Shown one piece after another: positions 1 to 12,512 of a stretch of DNA of 64,000 bases. Within the stretch, counting starts at the first letter, position 1, and each line of letters opens with the position of its first letter. Position numbers and translations under genes: made by a program. The stretch is from the NCBI GenBank assembly GCA_026874595.1, contig CM049319.1:62694917-62758916 (forward strand), read 5' to 3'. Source of the DNA: Sipunculus nudus. Lineage: Eukaryota; Annelida; Sipuncula; Golfingiida; Sipunculidae. The notes under the pieces were generated by a model. The model searched no databases. It saw only the letters and a list, made by a program, of their open reading frames with translations, and had not been told where the DNA came from.

Positions 1-640
1 GCAATTACCCAATCTATTCTTATAAAACTGGCAAAACCTTACCATAGAATAATTTTTGTAAAGTTTAAACCAATCAGCTTAACAGTTTCATCATAAAACG
101 GTGTATAAGCTAGAAGAGTCTAAAATTACATTTTTACTTGTAAAACACAGATCAATGTAGGTGGCGCCACCAATACCTCAATTTGGGACATGTCATATGT
201 GACAAACATTGGCATAAAATTTGGTGATGATAGCTCTAGCTGTTTCTGAGATTGAAATTTTAGTGTGCTTTTTTGGACAGATGACGAAGTTCAACCTCCT
301 GTAACTTGGCAAGAAATCTTTGAAAGGGAACCATTTGAACAAATTTGAGAGAGATTGTTCCAGGGATCATTTCTGTGAAATATTGGACAATTTGGCTGGA
401 CAGTTTCAGAGAAGAAGATTTTTAAAGCATTTTTAGCTTTTTCCCTAAAAAATCTAAGAAAATGCAGTTAGAAAAAAATCAACAAAATCCAAGGAGTTTT
501 TCAGATGATTGATTATTTGCAAAAATTTGGTGATGCTAGATCCTGCCATTTTTGAGTTAGCTATGGTAAACGTACAGAGATGCACGATGCAACGACGGAC
601 GACACCACACCATCGCATAAGCTCACAGGTTCGCTAAAAA
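1..640 (-). repeat. Degenerate transposon-derived sequence in UBE2M intron 3
   Basis: This is the part of UBE2M intron 3 inside the window. No exon was seen in it. It carries one GGTGGCGCCACC palindrome near 163-174, the same core found in the Helentron-like families further right. Near 580-630, read on the minus strand, it has a GTCCGTCGTT-type segment next to an AGCTTATGCGATGG segment, which resembles the 5' region of such elements. It is probably an old minus-strand copy running off the left edge. No clear terminus was found, so the family assignment is weak. Confidence 0.35.
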
Positions 641-714
641 TCTGGAATATAATAACACATTTTCTAACAGATATGAGCAACTTGATGTATTTTCAGCACG
701 TGTTCTACACTTAC

Positions 715-857
715 CTAAGAATATTCAGGCATACATTTCCTTCTAGATCTATGTTTGGGTGATATACCATTGTTTCACATTTGACCTTGGGTGGTTCATG
801 TGGATAACCTTGACCTACTTTGAAACTGAACACAAATCGCCCTCCTCTGTAAAAACC
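715..857 (-). CDS. UBE2M: UBE2M (UBC12) exon 3, catalytic core
   Basis: This internal exon encodes the centre of the NEDD8-conjugating E2 enzyme, which accepts NEDD8 from the NAE1-UBA3 E1 as a thioester and passes it to cullins with RBX1/DCN1 partners. The 143 nt exon starts in phase 0 after a tctgtttcag acceptor and ends in phase 2 at a perfect AG|GTAAGT donor (714-710). It encodes about residues 71-118. The [17 protein letters not shown] strand region is followed by [17 protein letters not shown], where the Cys (about residue 113) is the predicted thioester cysteine and HPN the conserved E2 motif. Identity to animal UBC12 looks very high, with R-for-K and E-for-D type changes only. The remaining C-terminal exons (starting EDW... 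in the family) are not in the window and should lie to the left. Confidence 0.96.
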
Positions 858-2117
858 CTGAAACAGATATAATACATCACCTAATAAAAGAATCAAGGGT
901 AACATAAACACAATAAGATTTACATATTATTAGGGTCTATAGGCATTTCCACATCTGGTTCACATCTATATCTGATAATACTGAACCAGTTTACTTTTGT
1001 CTTTGAGTTCACACTGTAGTTTGCTTTACAAGAGCCTAAATCTGTTTATTCAATAAAACTTAGAGTTGAGTCTCTGCTAATGGTTGTAAATAAAAATAAC
1101 AGTACTGCTAAAACTGATATTTTTCTGGAAAGATTACTTCAAATGGCAGCAACACTGGCCTTACACAGACTAGAAGTGGAGTTGCCTATGCGCACTAAGA
1201 ACTAGTTTACGGGAAACCGGACAAAAGTGAGCCGAACTACTGTAGACCGCTTCTCAAGTGGACTGTAGTATACCCAACTGATGTGGATTAGTGGTTAAGG
1301 GCAGACAGAGTGATGTGATTCATGATTAGAATTATTTGCAAGTGCGTGCCAATACAGTCTATGAGTTACTGAAATAAGAAGTATCAATTATTCAGGGAAG
1401 CATGTCATCAACTACTATACCCTTTTCTGTAAACCTGAGTCTACCTGTTTTTGATACAATTTTCTTAAATGTGTACACGTTTCAGTATATTACTAAAAAG
1501 GATATTCCATATGGAAATGCTGACCTAATATGTCAATCAAATATTTTAATAGAAATCTTCAGTTTATGTTTCAAAACTTTCTGGAGTCTTTACAATGACC
1601 TGACAGATCAGATGTCTCAGCAGTAGTATCCTCAGTCACATTTTTTAAAGAGTGTTAACATTACATCATCCAATCATCAGCTGTCATTTGATGCTGTTTT
1701 TGCATGTGACCAATGACCTGGACTCACTTAAACGGGGCTGACATATGCTGACAAATGTAGACTGATTTTTCATATATTAATATAATTTTTTAATAACATG
1801 TATTTGCAACATAGGTGTATATTTCCCTTGATGAAAAATAGAAACTTCTACCTTAGATACCACTTCTCTTTTAAACTGTAACTAATAAAAATCTTTATAA
1901 CAAGCAAGTTCATGGAATTTATGTCCCCTGCTACCGCCTCTTGTTATCCCACTTTTGCCTTCTCATTATGTTTTAGTTTATATTTTCTCCTGAAGATGGC
2001 CTTATATGTAATAGTGCCTCTGATTTACTCTTCATTGTCCCCTGAAGATTTCTCAACATGTCATAATTTTGTTGTGAACTGGGAACAAAAATAAAAATAG
2101 GAGCTGGTGATAATAAT
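858..2117. other. UBE2M intron 2, mostly unremarkable
   Basis: No coding exon or strong repeat is seen in this part of intron 2. A tRNA-A-box-like GGATTAGTGGTTAAGG occurs near 1285-1301, but no convincing B box follows at the right distance. Short open frames here (for example 1402-1626 and 1912-2094) have no recognisable protein character. Confidence 0.5.
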
Positions 2118-2300
2118 TTTTCAGACAGACACTCCAAAACCAATCCCAACCAAGGTATGCATGAGAGCAATCACAGATCAAATGTTGAATGAAATCAGAT
2201 AATATTTATATTTATTTTAGGAAAGTTATCACACTGAAACGAAAACCTGACAGACAGACAGACAGACAGACACATCTGATCACAGAAGCGGAGGACAAAA
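2118..2300 (+). repeat. Dispersed repeat with (GACA)n, single copy
   Basis: A segment with ACTCCAAAACCAATCCCAAC, then AAATCAGATAATATTTA, then a (GACA)n microsatellite near 2249-2272. The same unit appears three times in tandem at about 20238-20610, so this is a dispersed repeat copy within UBE2M intron 2. Confidence 0.7.
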
Positions 2301-2805
2301 AACAGGTGGACATGAGGGGATGAAATGAACTTCATATATAATATAAATTTATGTAATTTAATAAATACATGAAAACTTTTTGCCTACCAACAAGTATCTT
2401 TTGATTGGCATCAATGAAAGCTTTGCCTTGGTGATCAAAGAGACAGGAATAACACAATGTTAATGTTCATTCGGATATGTTCCTAGATTAAGATCATCAC
2501 TGGTGGAAATCAGTACCACAAATTCCTTATTGATTTTCTTTATACTTGAGTATCAATTAAACTTAATTAACCAGTTATGTATTTTCCTTATATAGTCAAA
2601 CCATGATCAATTTAACTTTGGTGTAAAAAAAATCACAGAGTTAAGAGCCTACATAAATAAAAAAAATTAAAACAGGCAAGTCATCCAAACATTATGTATA
2701 TAAAGCATACACCTAATCTTGTACCTTACAAGCTACAGGTGTGGTGTGGTACAAGAGAAAGGGGGAAAATTTGGCCCTGCTTCAGTATTTATGTTCAACA
2801 TTCTC

Positions 2806-3035
2806 TAGGTGAGCAAAAATACTTCTCCTGGTGAGCAGTAGTATTACTACTGGTGAGCAGCAGTATTTATCCTGGCAAGTGGTAGTATTTCTACAGGTGA
2901 GCAGTAGAATTTCTCTAAGTGAACAGCATCATTTCTTAAGGATAGCAGCTAGTAAGCAGTAGTATTCCTAGTGGTAAGCAGTGACATTCTCCTGGTGAGC
3001 TGCTGTATTTTTCCTGATGGGCAGTAGTATTTACT
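2806..3035. repeat. Minisatellite, unit about 27 bp
   Basis: Degenerate tandem copies of a unit like CTGGTGAGCAGTAGTATTT, about eight copies. On the plus strand each unit contains a GGTGAGCAGT string resembling a splice donor. The host gene UBE2M is transcribed from the minus strand, so these cannot act as its donors. Confidence 0.8.
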
Positions 3036-3333
3036 GTGTTTAGATTAAACAAATTAATTTTCATTCTTTCAATTTTAATGTGTACAGGTGTGGTTATATG
3101 TGCAGGTGTTTAGAGCTTGCTTCAATTAGCATCTAGGGATGCAAGGCTTCTGAGCCTATTTGATGAACTTATTTGTTATGTTTTCTCATAATCTCTTTAA
3201 CAAGACCTTAATCATTGCTTACCTCACAAAAGGGCAGTGGTACAACATACCTGTTAAATGCCTATTATCATAGGGCTCTAATTATATATGTCTTTCATGA
3301 TATTTTCACATACCCAAGGTACTGGCAACTTAC

Positions 3334-3428
3334 CTCATCTGGACTTATGATCAATTTAAAATTGAGAAGATCGTCTGGATCTGGGAAGTCCATCTGACAT
3401 GTTTTAGGTAGCGTCAGCTCATTGATGT
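3334..3428 (-). CDS. UBE2M: UBE2M (UBC12) exon 2
   Basis: A 95 nt exon bounded by a tatttacag acceptor (AG at 3430-3429) and a GAG|GTAAGT donor (3333-3328). It opens with two bases completing the Asp codon begun by exon 1, then reads [10 protein letters not shown] and a [10 protein letters not shown] stretch ending SPDE. This is the N-terminal alpha-helix/beta-1 region of the UBC fold (about residues 39-70) and is typical of UBC12. Phase 1 entry and phase 0 exit fit both neighbouring exons exactly, which is strong support for the gene model. Intron 2 is about 2.5 kb. Confidence 0.95.
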
Positions 3429-3618
3429 CTGTAAATACAACAGAAACAGCATTAGTATCACTGGAACTCCAATCAACATATTTTCTTGAGCTTAAAGTAC
3501 AATTCTGCTGTGCACAGCAATTAAGCCAGCTGAAATGTTCTTTCTTGAAATTTGTTAAAAGTAAGTAAAAAGTTACAAGATGTTATACAATAGTACTTTA
3601 TTAAATTAGAAATCTGCA

Positions 3619-3863
3619 TTCTCAGGAATGTGAGCCTATGCCATACAAAGGGTCCCTACTGTGAGATGCTCCCCGAGCCATGTTTGCGTTCACTTTTTTC
3701 GGTCCATATTGCCAGTGACTCTACATATATGGATATTCATTGATGACATTTCTCAATCAGGATTATGTGCTCGATCCACATCAAAATCTAATTTATCCTT
3801 CACTGGCAAATTCCCAAAATGAGCAACTTATGTTGTGAACAAACACACACACCATTTTTGGAA
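3619..3863 (+). repeat. Dispersed repeat J, copy 1 (CA-tailed)
   Basis: A roughly 245 bp segment ending near a short (CA)n run (3840-3851). Related copies are at 34422-34600 and 39744-40018, sharing the order CATGTTTGCGTTCACTT, AATATTCCTTGATGA-like and TCATGTGCTxGATCCAC-like blocks. The termini are not defined and no coding content is seen. Confidence 0.7.
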
Positions 3864-3948
3864 GTAACTCATTCTCAAAGTAAGCTGATATAAAAACCAC
3901 AGCCACGCCTGCCAAAGCTGAATGACTGAAAAAGAGTTAGTACTCTAG

Positions 3949-6862
3949 ACAAGTGACCCAGGGGTCATGACGCTCAGCTGACCAGGAAGATATTGACAAA
4001 AGTAATTTATCATCTGAATGTCAAATTTGAATGAAATACTTTTTCCAAACTTGACCTTTTGTATAAAATCATCCAATATTCATTGGGGTACTATGGAGCT
4101 CTGTAGCATGAAGGATATGGGTAACAGACACCTATTTTCAAGGTTTACAAGATGACTTTTCAGATGAAACACTCCATGATCAATATCCATGCAAAAAATC
4201 ATGATGATCAATGCATTAGTTGTTCAGATACTTGAGCTATTGTATCAAATTTTCTTTTATTCTGGGGGGTACTTGGGAACCCCATAGCTCGAAGAATATA
4301 GGTCACAGTGACCTAATTTCAGGTTTACAAGGAGAATTTCCATAGACCTCCCAGGATGTCAAGTAAGAAGATTCCAGTTCTAGCGGTTACGATTTGTGCC
4401 CTGTTAACAGCCGGACGCTCGGACGGCCAGACGGCCGGACGGACGACGGACAAAAGGTGATCCCTATAGCTCAGATGACTTACAGTCAGCTGAGCTAAAA
4501 ACACTAAATGGTCAATATCCATGCAAAGAATCATGATGATCTCCGTATTAGTTGTTCAGATACTTCAGCTTTTGTATCAAATTGTCCATTATTCTGAGGG
4601 ATACTTCAGAGTCCTATAGCTTGAAGGATATGGGTAACAGAGACCTAATTTCAAGTTTCCACAGGCACTCTTCATGGGCCTCCTTGCATGACAAGAATGA
4701 AGTTTCTAGGTCCAGTTGTTCCAATTTGTACCCTCTTGATAGATAACCACATCTTCAGAGGTCTCGAAAAAAGAGAAAAAAATTCGTAAAAATTTGAAAA
4801 AAATAGAGGTGGCGCACCCTCTCTGCAGAAACTGATGGAACATCTCATAATTAATATGTATGCGAAAAATCATGACCCTCAGTGATGTAGTTATTGAGAT
4901 ATTGAAGTTTTTGTATGAAATTTTTGACTACTCGGGGGGGGGGGGGTACTTTGGGGCCCCATAGCTCGAAGGATATGGGTAACAGAGACCTAATTTCTGG
5001 TTTCCATGGAGACTTTTCATAGGTCTTCTAGTGTTTTGAGAATGAAGATTCTAGGTCCAGTCGTTACGATTTGTGCCATGCTAACAGATGACAGCATCCT
5101 TAAAGGTCTCAAAAATAGAGGAAAAAATCGTAAAAAATTGAACAATACAGGTGGCGCCACCAGTCTGCAGGAACAGATGACACATCTCATGATCAATAGT
5201 TATGCCACAAATCATGACCATCAGTCAAGTAGTTAATGAGATATTGAAGTTTTTGTATGAAATTTTTTACTTTTCTTGGGGGTACTTTTGGGCTCCATAG
5301 CTCGAAGAATATGGGTAACAGAGACCTAATTTTGGTTTCCATGGAGACTTTTCATAGGTCTCTCAGTGTGTCGAGAATGAAGATTCTAGGTCCAGTCGTT
5401 ATGATTTGTGCCACGTTAACAGATGACAGCATCCTTAAAGGTCTCAAAAATAGAGGAAAAAAATCGTAAAAAATCGAACAATACAGGTGGCGCCACAAGT
5501 CTGCAGGAACTGATGGAACATCTCATGATCAATATGTATGCCAAAAATCATGACCATCAGTGATGTAGTTATTGACATATTGAAGTTTTTGTATGAAATT
5601 TTTGACTACTCTGGGGGGGGGGGGGGTACTTAAGGGCCCCATAGCTCAAAGGATATGGTTAGCAGAGACCTAATTTCTGGTTTCCAAGAATATTTTTCAT
5701 GGACCTCTCAGTGTGTCAAGAATTAAGATTCTAGGTCCAGTCGTTACGATTTGTGCCTTGTTAACAGATGTTATATTTTGAAAGGTCTCAAAAATAGAGA
5801 AAAAAATTCATAAAAAATTGAACGATACAGGTGGCGCCACCAGTCTGCAGGAAGTGATGGAACATCTCATAATCAATATGTATGCCAAAAATCATGACCA
5901 TCAGTCAAGTATTTAATGAGATATTGAAGTTTTTGTATGAAATTTTTTACTTTTCTGGGGGGTAGTTTGGGGCCCCATAGCTGGAAGGATATGGGTAACA
6001 GAGACCTAATTTCTGGTTTCCATGGAGGCTTTTCATAGGTCTCTCAGTGTGTCGAGAATGAAGATTCTAAGTCCAGTCATTACGATTTGTGCCTTGTTAA
6101 CAGCTGTTGACATTTTTAAAGGTCTCAAAAATAGAGAAAAAAATTTGTAAAAAATTGAAAAATACAGGTGGCTCCACCAGTCTTCAGGAACTGATGGAAC
6201 CTCTCATGATCAATATGTATGCCAAAAATCATGACCATCAGTCAAGTAGTTAATGAGATGTTGAAGTTTTTGTATGAAATTTTGGACTTTTCTGGGGGGT
6301 ACTTTGGGGCCCCATAGCTCGAAGGATATGGGTAACAGAGACCTAATTTCTGGGTTCCATTGAGACTTTTCATAGGTCTCTCAGTGTGTCGAGAATGAAG
6401 CTTCTAAGTCCAGTCGTTACGATTTGTGCCTTGTTAACAGATGTTCACATTTTTAAAGGTCTCAAAAATAGAGAAAAAAATTCGTAAAAAATCGAAAAAT
6501 ACAGGTGGCGCCACCAGTCTTCAGGAACTGATGGAACCTCTCATGATCAATATGTATGCCAAAAATCATGACCATCAGTCAAGTAGTTAATGAGATATTG
6601 AAGTTTTTGTATGAAATTTTGGACTTTTCTGGGGGGTGCTTTGGGGCCCCATAGCTCGAAGGATATGGGTAACAGAGACCTAATTTCTGGTTTCCAAGGA
6701 GATTTTTCATGGACCTCCCAGAATATCAAGTAAGAAGATTCCAGTTCTAGCGGTTATCATTTGTGCCCTGTTAACAGACAGACGCCCGGACGGCCGGACG
6801 GACGAAGGACAAAAGGTGATCCCTATAGCTCAGATGACTTACAGTCAGCTGAGCTAAAAAAA
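3949..6862 (-). mobile_element. Family A Helentron-like element(s), minus orientation
   Basis: The element reads right to left. A 5' terminus (AGCTCAGCTGAC...GTCATCTGAGCT hairpin followed by GTCCGTCC-type repeats) lies near 6815-6862, and a second 5' terminus near 4460-4501. One 3' terminus (CAGCTGAGCG, TGACCCcTGGGTCA-like palindrome, CTTGT) lies at 3949-3981. Between them are about seven tandem monomers of roughly 340 bp, each with the TCTAGGTCCAG, CATAGCTCGAAGGATATGGG and GGTGGCGCCACC landmarks. Two 5' ends with one 3' end mean either a nested insertion whose host lost its 3' part or a partial duplication. At 4502 the monomer is cut exactly at an oligo-T stretch, favouring nesting. No protein is encoded; open frames here are chance frames in the repeat. 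Confidence 0.8.
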
Positions 6863-7271
6863 AGAGCAGACATCTTCGAAATAAAGAGCAAAAAAAAGAG
6901 GAGTAAAATTAGTGTCAATTCCCCATTTTTTATCACAGACTAAATTCAGATGTGCTCAGCATCCCACAATTTGTGGATATATATCCTCTCAAAGTCAGAA
7001 ACATACATGGTGCACTTCCCCCTGCATTCAAGATAAGGGCATTTTCTACATGTTATGACACATACTGGACATTCTGCACACAAAAAATTGCAAAATATCC
7101 CATTGTTGTTCTTCCTGGACTGTTAAAGCAGGGGAGAAATAGTTTATCTCAGAAATCTTTCATGGAAGAAAAGGGGGGGGGGGGGAATGTGTTGCTGAAA
7201 AAAGTAGTAAAAAAAAAGAGTTATTAGCGTCATTTTCAGGAAATCCTAAAAAAAAAACAGTGACTCTTAAA
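6863..7271. other. AT-rich intron sequence with homopolymer runs
   Basis: Purine-rich and A-rich sequence with a G run near 7171-7183. No exon, terminus or repeat relation was recognised apart from short-range low complexity. Confidence 0.5.
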
Positions 7272-7315
7272 AACAAGTGACCCATGGGTCATGACGCTCA
7301 GCTGCCAAGCATGAC
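7272..7315 (-). mobile_element. Isolated family A 3' terminus, minus orientation
   Basis: ACAAGTGACCCATGGGTCAT followed by GACGCTCAGCTG is a complete copy of the family A 3' end on the minus strand, with the 14 bp palindrome TGACCCATGGGTCA. No matching minus-strand 5' end occurs before the plus-strand element starting at 7621, so it is a truncated copy or one interrupted by that insertion. The body to about 7620 shows no known monomers. Confidence 0.7.
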
Positions 7316-9997
7316 CTGCAACATCATGGGCTGCGATTCACAACTTCTAGTAAAATTGATGCAGAACCTATATGCCAATTTTGTTTAAACTTTCTACGTT
7401 GCCATAAATTCTTATCATATATGTCTGGTTAAAACATAGTGAATGAAGGTCTGAGGCAAAATGTATGGTTGTTGAGCTATCAGGAACTAATCCCACAGCT
7501 TGCTCGATACCTGTCAGTCTCAAAAGGAATACCACACAGGCATCATATAAGATCAAAATATAGCAAAAGATCAAGGAAATCCATGCAAGAATTATTGTGA
7601 AACGGGTGCTTCCATATTAATTTTTAGCTCAGCTGACTGAAAGTCATCTGAGCTATAGCGATCACTCTTTGTCCGTCGTCCGTCTGTCCGTCTGTCCGTC
7701 CGTTAACCAGGCACAAATCGTAACCGCTGGACCTAGAACCTTGTAACTTGGGATTCTGAGAGGTCCATAAAAAATCTCCTTGGAAACCAGAAATTAGGTC
7801 TCTGTTACCCATATCCTTCGAGCTATGGGGCCCCAAAGTACCCCCCAGAAAAGTCAAAAATTTCATACAAAAACTTCAATATCTCATTAACTACTTGACT
7901 GATGGTCATGATTTTTGGCATACATATTGATCATGAGATGTTACATCACTTCCTGCAGACTGGTGGCGCCACCTGTATTTTTCGATTTTTTACGAATTTT
8001 TTTCTCTATTTTTGAGACCTTTAAAAATGTGAACATCTGTTAACAAGGCACAAATCATAAAGACTGGACTTAGAATCTTAATTCTTGACACACTGAGAGG
8101 TCCATGAAAAATCTCCTTGGAAACCAGAAATTAGGTCTCTGTTACCCATATCCTTTGAGCTATAGGGCCCCAAAGTACCCCCCAGAATAGTAAAAAATTT
8201 CATACAAAAACTTCAATATCTCAATAACTACATCACTGATGGTCTTCATTTTTGGCATACATATTGATCATGAGATGTTTGATCAGTTCCTGCAGACTGG
8301 TGGCGCCACCTGTACTGTTTGATTTTTTACGATTTTTTCCTCTATTTTTGAGACCTTTGAGGATGCTGTCATCTGTTAGCGTGGCACAAATCGTAACGAC
8401 TGGACCTAGAATCTTCATTTTCAACACACTGAGAGACCTATGAAAAGTCTCCATGAAAACCAGAAATTAGGTCTCTGTTACCCATATCCTTCGAGCTATG
8501 GGGCCTAAAATTACCCCCCCAGAATAGTCAAAAATTTCATACAAAAACTTCAATATCTCATTAACTACATCACTGATGGTCATGATTTTCGACATACATA
8601 TTGATCATGAGATGTTTCATCAGTTTGTGCAGACTGGTGGCGCCACCTGTATTTTTCAATGTTCACGAATTGTTTTCTCCATTTTTGAGACCTTTAAGGA
8701 TGTAGTTATCTGTCAACAGGGTACAAATCGTAACGACTGGACCTAGAATCTTCGTTCTTGACACACAGGGAGACCCATGATAAGTCTCCTTGGAAACCTG
8801 AAATTTGGTCTCTGTTACCCATATCCTTCAAGCTATGTGGCCCCAAAGTACCCCCCAGAAAAGTCAAAAATTTCATACAAAAACTTCAATATCTCATTAA
8901 CTACATGACTGATGGTCATGATTTTTGGCATACATATTGATCATGAGATGTTACATCACTTCCTGCAGACTGGTGGCGCCACCTGTATTTTTCGAATTTT
9001 TACGAATTTTTTTCTCTATTTTTGAGACCTTAAAAAATGTGAACATCTGTTAACAAGGCACAAATCATAAAGACTGGACTTAGAATCTTAATTCTTGACA
9101 CACTGAGAGGTCCATGAAAAATCTCTTAGGAAACCAGAAATTAGGTCTCTGTTACCCATATCCTTTGAGCTATCGGGCCCCAAAGTACCCCCCAGAATAG
9201 TAAAAAATTTCATACAAAAACTTCAATATCTCAATTACTACATCACTGATGGTCTTCATTTTTGGCATACATATTGATCATGAGATGTTTGATTAGTTCC
9301 TGCAGACTGGTGGCGCCACCTGTACTGTTTGATTTTTTACGATTTTTTCCTCTATTTTTGAGACCTTTGAGGATGCTGTCATCTGTTAGCGTGGCACAAA
9401 TCGTAACGACTGGACCTAGAATCTTCATTTTCGACACACTGAGAGACCTATGAAAAGTCTCCATGGAAACCAGAAATTAGGTCTCTGTTACCCATATCCT
9501 TCGAGCTATGGGGCCCAAAATTACCCCCCAGAATAGTCAAAAATTTCACACAAAAACTTCAATATCTCATTAACTACATCACTGATGGTCATGATTTTCG
9601 ACATACATATTGATCATGAGATGTTTCATCAGTTTGTGCAGACTGGTGGCGCCACCTGTATTTTTCAATGTTCACGAATTGTTTTCTCCATTTTTGAGAC
9701 CTTTAAGGATGTAGTTATCTGTCAACAGGGTACAAATCGTAACGACTGGACCTAGAATCTTCGTTCTTGACACACAGGGAGACCCATGATAAGTCTCCAT
9801 GGAAACCTGAAATTCGGTCTCTGTTACCCATATCCTTTGAGCTATGGCACTCCAAAGTACAGCTCAGAATAATGGAAAATTTGATACAAAAGCTAAAGTA
9901 TCTGAACAACTAATGCAGAGATAACCATAATTGTTTGCATGGATATTGATCATGGAGTGTTTCATAAGTTTCTGCAGACTGGTGGCACCACCTGTAT

Positions 9998-11830
9998 TTG
10001 TATCCGCCAAAACAGAGTTTTGCGGATACTATGTTTTCAGCTGCACGCCGCCGCCGCCGCCGCCGCGGCCACGTAGGTGTCCGGAGAACTCCTCCGTAAC
10101 CACTGGGCGGAATTTTCCGAAACCCGGGATTATGTTCGGGTCACATGTGAACTGCTGCGCCCCGATTTTTTTTTTACCTCTGACCTTTCCTTTGCGCTCT
10201 GCGTCCGTTTGTGCGTCTGTTTCCACACATAAACCCACATATCTCGGGAACCGTTTGACCGATCAGGAAAATTTTTTTGCACAAATGTAGCCCTTGGAGA
10301 GCTTTATAACATACACCAAAAATGGTGGCGCCACCTGCAACCATGTTTGCACAGTGTCCATCTGTTCGTCTGCCTTGGGTTAAAATCACTCATATCTCTG
10401 CAGTGACTTGACTAATTCACCTGAAATTGGGCATGCGTAAACATCCTGGATAGCTTTTCTGATTTTATGACAGGTGGCGCAACCTACATTCACGTTTACG
10501 CTGCAGACATCCAAGCTCATATCTCGGGAACCGTTTGACCGATCAGGAAAATTCTTTTGCACAAATGTAGCCCTTGGAGAGCTTTATAACATACACCAAA
10601 AATGGTGGCGCCACCTGCAACCATGTTTGCACAGTGTCCATCTGTTCTTCTGCCTTGGGTTAAAATCACTCATATCTCTGCAGTGACTTGACTAATTCAC
10701 CTGAAATTGGGCATGCGTATACATCCTGGATAGCTTTTCTGATTTTATGACAGGTGGCACCACCTACATTCACGTTTACGCTGCAGACATCCAAGCTCAT
10801 ATCTCGGGAACCGTCTGACCGATCAGGAAAATTCTTTTACACAAATGTAGCCCTTGGAGAGCTTTATAACATACACCAAAAATGGTGGCGCTACCTGCAA
10901 CCATGTTTGCACAGTGTCCATCTGTTTGTCTGCCTTGGGTTAAAATCACTCATATCTCTGCAGTGACTTGACTAATTCACCTGAAATTTGGCATGCGTAT
11001 ACATCCTGGATAGCTTTTCTGATTTTTATGACAGGTGGCGCCACCTACTTTCACGTTTACGCTGCAGACATCCAAGCTCATATCTCAGGAACCGTTTGAC
11101 CGATCAGGAAAATTTTTTTGCACAAATGTAGCCCTTGGAGAGCTTTATAACATACACCGAAAATGGTGGCACCACCTGCAACCATGTTTGCACAGTGTCC
11201 ATCTGTTCGTCTGCCTTGGGTTAAAATCACTCATATCTCTGCAGTGGTTTGACTAATTCACCTGAAATTCGGCATGCTTATTCATCCTGGATAGCTTTTC
11301 TGATTTTATGACAGGTGGCGCCACCTACAATCAAGTTTACGCTGCAGACATCCAAGCTCATATCTAGGGAACCGTTTGACCGATTGGGCCAAAATTTTGC
11401 ATGTGTATAAATCTCACATAGCTCTTTATCATATGCAAAACTGGTGGCGCCACCTGCAGCCATGTTTGCACAGCTCCCATCTGTTTGTCTGCCATGGGAT
11501 AAAATCACTCATATCTCGGCAGTGGTTTGACATATCTGCCTAAAATTTTGCAAGTTTATACATCCCCGACAGCTCTCGTGATTTTATGACAGGTGGCGCC
11601 ACCTGCATTCTAGTTTATGCAGCAGATATCCAAGCTCATATCTTTGGAACCGTTTGACCGATTGGGCCAAAGTTTTGCATGTGTATAGAGCTTTCTGGAT
11701 TTTTTCGTAGGTAGCGCAACCTACATACACAATTTGGCTGCAGACATCCATGCTAATATGCAACACTTCACCCGTTCCACTCTGATTTAGGCGGATACAA
11801 GTAGTCGCTTGTCGACTACCCGTAATCTAG
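9998..11830 (+). mobile_element. Family B Helentron-like element B1 (nested in A3)
   Basis: The 5' end TTGTATCCGCCAAAAC forms a hairpin with GTTTTGCGGATAC. A CCG microsatellite (about 7 units, 10046-10067) and a unique leader follow, then about five tandem monomers of about 280 bp. The 3' end has GGCGGATAC (inverse of the 5' start), the hairpin GTAGTCG-CTTGT-CGACTAC and a terminal TCTAG. The TTG at the junction can be assigned to either side, so each boundary is uncertain by 3 bp. Position 45911-45917 is the same family A site without this insertion. Open frames of about 70 codons repeated every 280 bp are monomer translations, not genes. Confidence 0.88.
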
Positions 11831-12512
11831 TTGTTCGTTTTTTTAACGAAATTTTTCTGTATTTTTGAGACCTTTAAAGATATGACCATCTGTTAACAGG
11901 GCACAAATCATAAAAACTGGACCAAGAATCTTCATTCTTGACTCACAGGGAGACCCATGAAAAGTCTCCATGGAAACTTGAAATTAGGTCTCTGTTACCC
12001 ATATTCTTTAAGCTGTATGGGTCCAAAATCCCCCCCCCCCCAGAATAATGGAAAATTTTATACAAAAACTGCAGTATTTCAATAACTACAACACTGATTG
12101 TCATGATTTTCGGCATACATATTGATCATGAGCTGTTCCATCAGTTTCTGCAGACTGGGTGTGCCACCTCTATTTTTTTTTCAAATTTTTACGAATTTTT
12201 TTTTTTTGAGACCTTTAAAGATGTGGTTATCTGTCAACAGGGTACAAATCGCAACAACTGGACCTAGAATCTTCATTCTTGTCATGCAAGGAGGCCCATG
12301 AAAGGTGCCTGTGGAAACTTGAAATTAGGTCTCTGTTACCCATATCCTTCAAGCTATAGGACTCCGAAGTATCCCTCAGAATAATGGACAATTTGATACA
12401 AAAACTGAAGTATCTGAACAACTAATGCAGAGATCACCATGATTTTTTGCATGGATATTGACCATTAAGTGTTTTTATTAGTTTCTGCAGACTGGTGGAG
12501 CCACCTGTATTT

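Noticed and set aside
711-911. Continuous 66-codon frame beginning [12 protein letters not shown]
   Set aside because: The part upstream of GFYRGG is intron read-through; the real exon starts at 857 after the acceptor.
1285-1360. tRNA-like GGATTAGTGGTTAAGG as a tRNA gene or SINE
   Set aside because: No B box at a proper distance and no cloverleaf could be drawn.
2806-3035. Repeated GGTGAGCAGT as a cluster of splice donors
   Set aside because: It is on the strand opposite to UBE2M transcription and is part of a minisatellite.
8233-9909. Repeated 60-75 codon frames (METFHRSLSV..., MFRYFSFCIK...) across family A
   Set aside because: Same explanation: frames within ~340 bp non-coding monomers, interrupted by stops at monomer boundaries.
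10474-11256. Three successive ~70-codon open frames beginning MAPPTFTFTLQTSKL-like, repeated at 280 bp (also at 48696, 48976, 62478, 62758)
   Set aside because: They are translations of the family B tandem monomer; the repeat is nucleotide-level and the same stretch is open in other frames too.
10280-11500. Regular repeats separated by constant-length intervals, superficially CRISPR-like
   Set aside because: Unit length is 280 bp with no unique spacers, in a spliced eukaryotic genome; these are transposon monomers.
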